Shown: piece by piece, positions 62,592-64,000 of the stretch
How the letters are laid out: every line of letters starts with the position of its first letter
Numbering within the stretch: the first letter of the stretch is position 1
Source: Verrucomicrobia bacterium Tous-C9LFEB
GTDB taxonomy: Bacteria > Verrucomicrobiota > Verrucomicrobiia > Methylacidiphilales > UBA1321
Length of the DNA: 64,000 bases
Direction: 5' to 3'
Assembly (NCBI GenBank): GCA_002304345.1
Contig: NEUU01000019.1
Span: 1-64,000 of the forward strand
Program-made: the position numbers and the translations under genes
The notes under the pieces: model-generated
Told to the model about the DNA's origin: nothing
Seen by the model: the letters and a program-made list of their open reading frames with translations, nothing else
The model's database searches: none

Positions 62592-64000
62592 ATGAGCTCC
62601 ATTCGATTTGGGAGAATACTACGAAGCGCCTTTTTCGGGCTCGGCCTCTTCACGTCTTATTCCCTTTGGGCGGTCGATCCCACGCCCTGGCAGGTGATGA
62701 ACGCCCCTGCGCGGTTCGTGATTGAGGTCAATCAACCGGAAAAGAAAGCGCGCGTCGCCTCGGTGCGGGTGGGCTTGCCGGACTCCCGTTGGGCCGAGCT
62801 TCCGGTCACGGTCTACGACACCACGGGCAAGCAGGTGGGCGCGCGCTGGCTCTGGTCGGCTCCGGGTGAAGTGGCCACGGTGGTGTTCGATTCTTCTTCG
62901 GAAGCCAAACGTTATTTTCTCTATGTCGGATCGAGCACCGCTCCGGCGGACCCGAACTGGACTCCCGAAGCGGGGGTGGCGCTTGAGACTCGGTCGGGGG
63001 ATGGACGCAATGTGAATCGCATCGAGGAGATGCTGGCGGCGTGGAAGAAAAGCACGATGGTGCTGGGGCGGTCGCTGTTGCCGACCATTTTCGAAGGCGG
63101 CCATCGGCACGGTCCACAGACGAATCTCTTTTCCTATTATCAGGGCTGGTTCGACGCGCCCACGGCGGGGAAGTACGAGATGGCGGTGATTTCCACCGAC
63201 GCGGGATTCATTCTCGTCGACGGCAAGCTCGTCGTCGAGTGGCCGGGAAAGCATGCGGTCTGGCCGGGCACGCGGGGGCAGTTCCGCAACGCCGTCGATC
63301 TCGAGGCGGGGCCGCACAAACTCGAATATTACAACGCCTATTGGTATCGGCCCGACGGCCGCACGCCGCTGGTGTGCTGCATGGCGGTGAAGACGCCGAC
63401 GACCGGCTGGGTGACGGTCCGTCCGGGGAGTGAATTTTTCCGCCCTATGACGACAGCTCATGTGGCCGGGTACGAATTGATTCCCGAGGGGTTGGCGAAT
63501 TCCACGGGACTGATTTTACCCACCGCGCCGAATGTTGGGTTCGAATGGGAAATCGCGGAGCAGAGTGTAACGGCGGCGGACGTCACGGAGAGCGGTTTCA
63601 TCCTGATCAAATTCCGTTTCTATCGCGAGCGTCCGGAGTGGACGTGTACGTGGTCGTTTGACGATGGCACGACGGTGACCGGTTCGCGGGTGGAGCATCT
63701 CTATCTGAAGCCGGGCGTGCGGCAGGTGAAGCTGACCGTGACCGGCGCGCAGGGCGAGATCGGGAGTTTGAGTTTGCCGGTGAATGTGAGGCCGAACTGG
63801 ACGCAATTGACCACGCGCAAGCCGGAGTTGACTCCCGTCCATCGCGACGCCGTGCTGGCGCGCGATCCGGCGACGATCAGCGCGGCGGATTGGCCGAGTG
63901 TGGTGGAATTGTTCACGGTTTTCGAAGATGCGGACGCGTTGGTGAAAATCACTCCAGCGGTGACGGTGAAACTCTCCGATTTTTCGGACGTGGATCTTGT
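62592..64000 (+). CDS. Exoprotein with PA14-like and PKD-like domains (partial, cut by window end)
   Basis: The reading frame is open from ATG at 62592 to the window end (469 codons seen). A signal peptide ends near YSLWAVD (about residue 28). A beta-domain follows; then about 185-275 resembles a PA14 carbohydrate-binding module (YYQGWFDAPTAGKYEMAVIS, then AGFILVDGKLVVEWPG), and about 340-395 resembles a PKD domain (WTCTWSFDDGTTVTGSRVEH). Such modules occur in large secreted polysaccharide-binding or degrading proteins. The catalytic part, if any, lies beyond the window. Confidence 0.8.
   Translation, partial: MSSIRFGRILRSAFFGLGLFTSYSLWAVDPTPWQVMNAPARFVIEVNQPEKKARVASVRVGLPDSRWAELPVTVYDTTGKQVGARWLWSAPGEVATVVFDSSSEAKRYFLYVGSSTAPADPNWTPEAGVALETRSGDGRNVNRIEEMLAAWKKSTMVLGRSLLPTIFEGGHRHGPQTNLFSYYQGWFDAPTAGKYEMAVISTDAGFILVDGKLVVEWPGKHAVWPGTRGQFRNAVDLEAGPHKLEYYNAYWYRPDGRTPLVCCMAVKTPTTGWVTVRPGSEFFRPMTTAHVAGYELIPEGLANSTGLILPTAPNVGFEWEIAEQSVTAADVTESGFILIKFRFYRERPEWTCTWSFDDGTTVTGSRVEHLYLKPGVRQVKLTVTGAQGEIGSLSLPVNVRPNWTQLTTRKPELTPVHRDAVLARDPATISAADWPSVVELFTVFEDADALVKITPAVTVKLSDFSDVDL

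Noticed and set aside
1..64000. tRNA, rRNA, CRISPR array, prophage or genomic island borders
   Set aside because: No tRNA-like cloverleaf, repeat-spacer pattern, integrase, or phage structural gene was recognised in reading either strand; the content is uniform in style apart from the small repeats listed.

Overview
The window looks like a chromosomal segment from a Verrucomicrobiota bacterium, probably an Opitutaceae-like polysaccharide degrader. This is inferred from gene content: PEP-CTERM surface proteins, prepilin-type proteins with type-II-secretion-like N-termini, LacI regulators placed divergently from sugar-degradation operons, MFS sugar transporters, many glycoside hydrolases, and a moderately high GC sequence. 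No rRNA, tRNA, CRISPR array, integrase or transposase was seen.

Layout. (1) 190-10376: a LacI gene (3404-4486) heads a leftward GH95 alpha-L-fucosidase/esterase pair and lies divergent to a rightward PEP-CTERM protein, a divergent GH95-like enzyme and an MFS transporter. (2) 10513-18913: a second LacI gene, divergent from an operon of PEP-CTERM protein, pseudopilin, small binding-type exoprotein, 970-aa possible polysaccharide lyase and Gfo/Idh/MocA oxidoreductase. (3) 19067-35722: one long rightward operon, with mostly overlapping start and stop codons, encoding a 905-aa exported protein of unknown function, MoxR ATPase, DUF58, BatA-like and VWA proteins, a coiled-coil membrane protein, a DUF4159 protein, and a 1453-aa fusion of thioredoxin fold, HEAT repeats, second thioredoxin/glutaredoxin fold and DsbD/CcdA membrane domain. 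(4) 35854-38679: a GH50/agarase-like enzyme with a C-terminal CBM9-like domain. (5) 38739-49124, leftward: an FTR1-P19-DUF2318-ABC metal uptake operon of the Campylobacter Cj1658-1663 type, extended by a monohaem cytochrome c, a small CxxC exported protein and a copper-type TonB-dependent receptor. (6) 49266-55699: an AraC regulator divergent from PEP-CTERM protein, pseudopilin, GH110-like beta-helix lipoprotein, an unanchored paralogue of the PEP-CTERM protein, and an FAD oxidoreductase. (7) 55677-59706: MFS transporter and a 470-aa protein of unknown function, divergent from a third LacI gene. (8) 59765-64000: a MITE-like repeat with perfect 30-bp inverted ends (a second, truncated copy opens the window), a GH36-like alpha-galactosidase, a small possible cysteine-hydrolase exoprotein, and the start of a PA14/PKD exoprotein cut by the window end.

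How it fits together. Regions 1, 2, 6 and 7 look like separate sugar-responsive modules, each with its own DNA-binding regulator. Two of them pair a PEP-CTERM protein with a pseudopilin immediately downstream, in the position where Bacteroidetes polysaccharide loci would have SusC/SusD. The only TonB receptor in the window belongs to the metal locus. Functions of the unknown members are inference from context.
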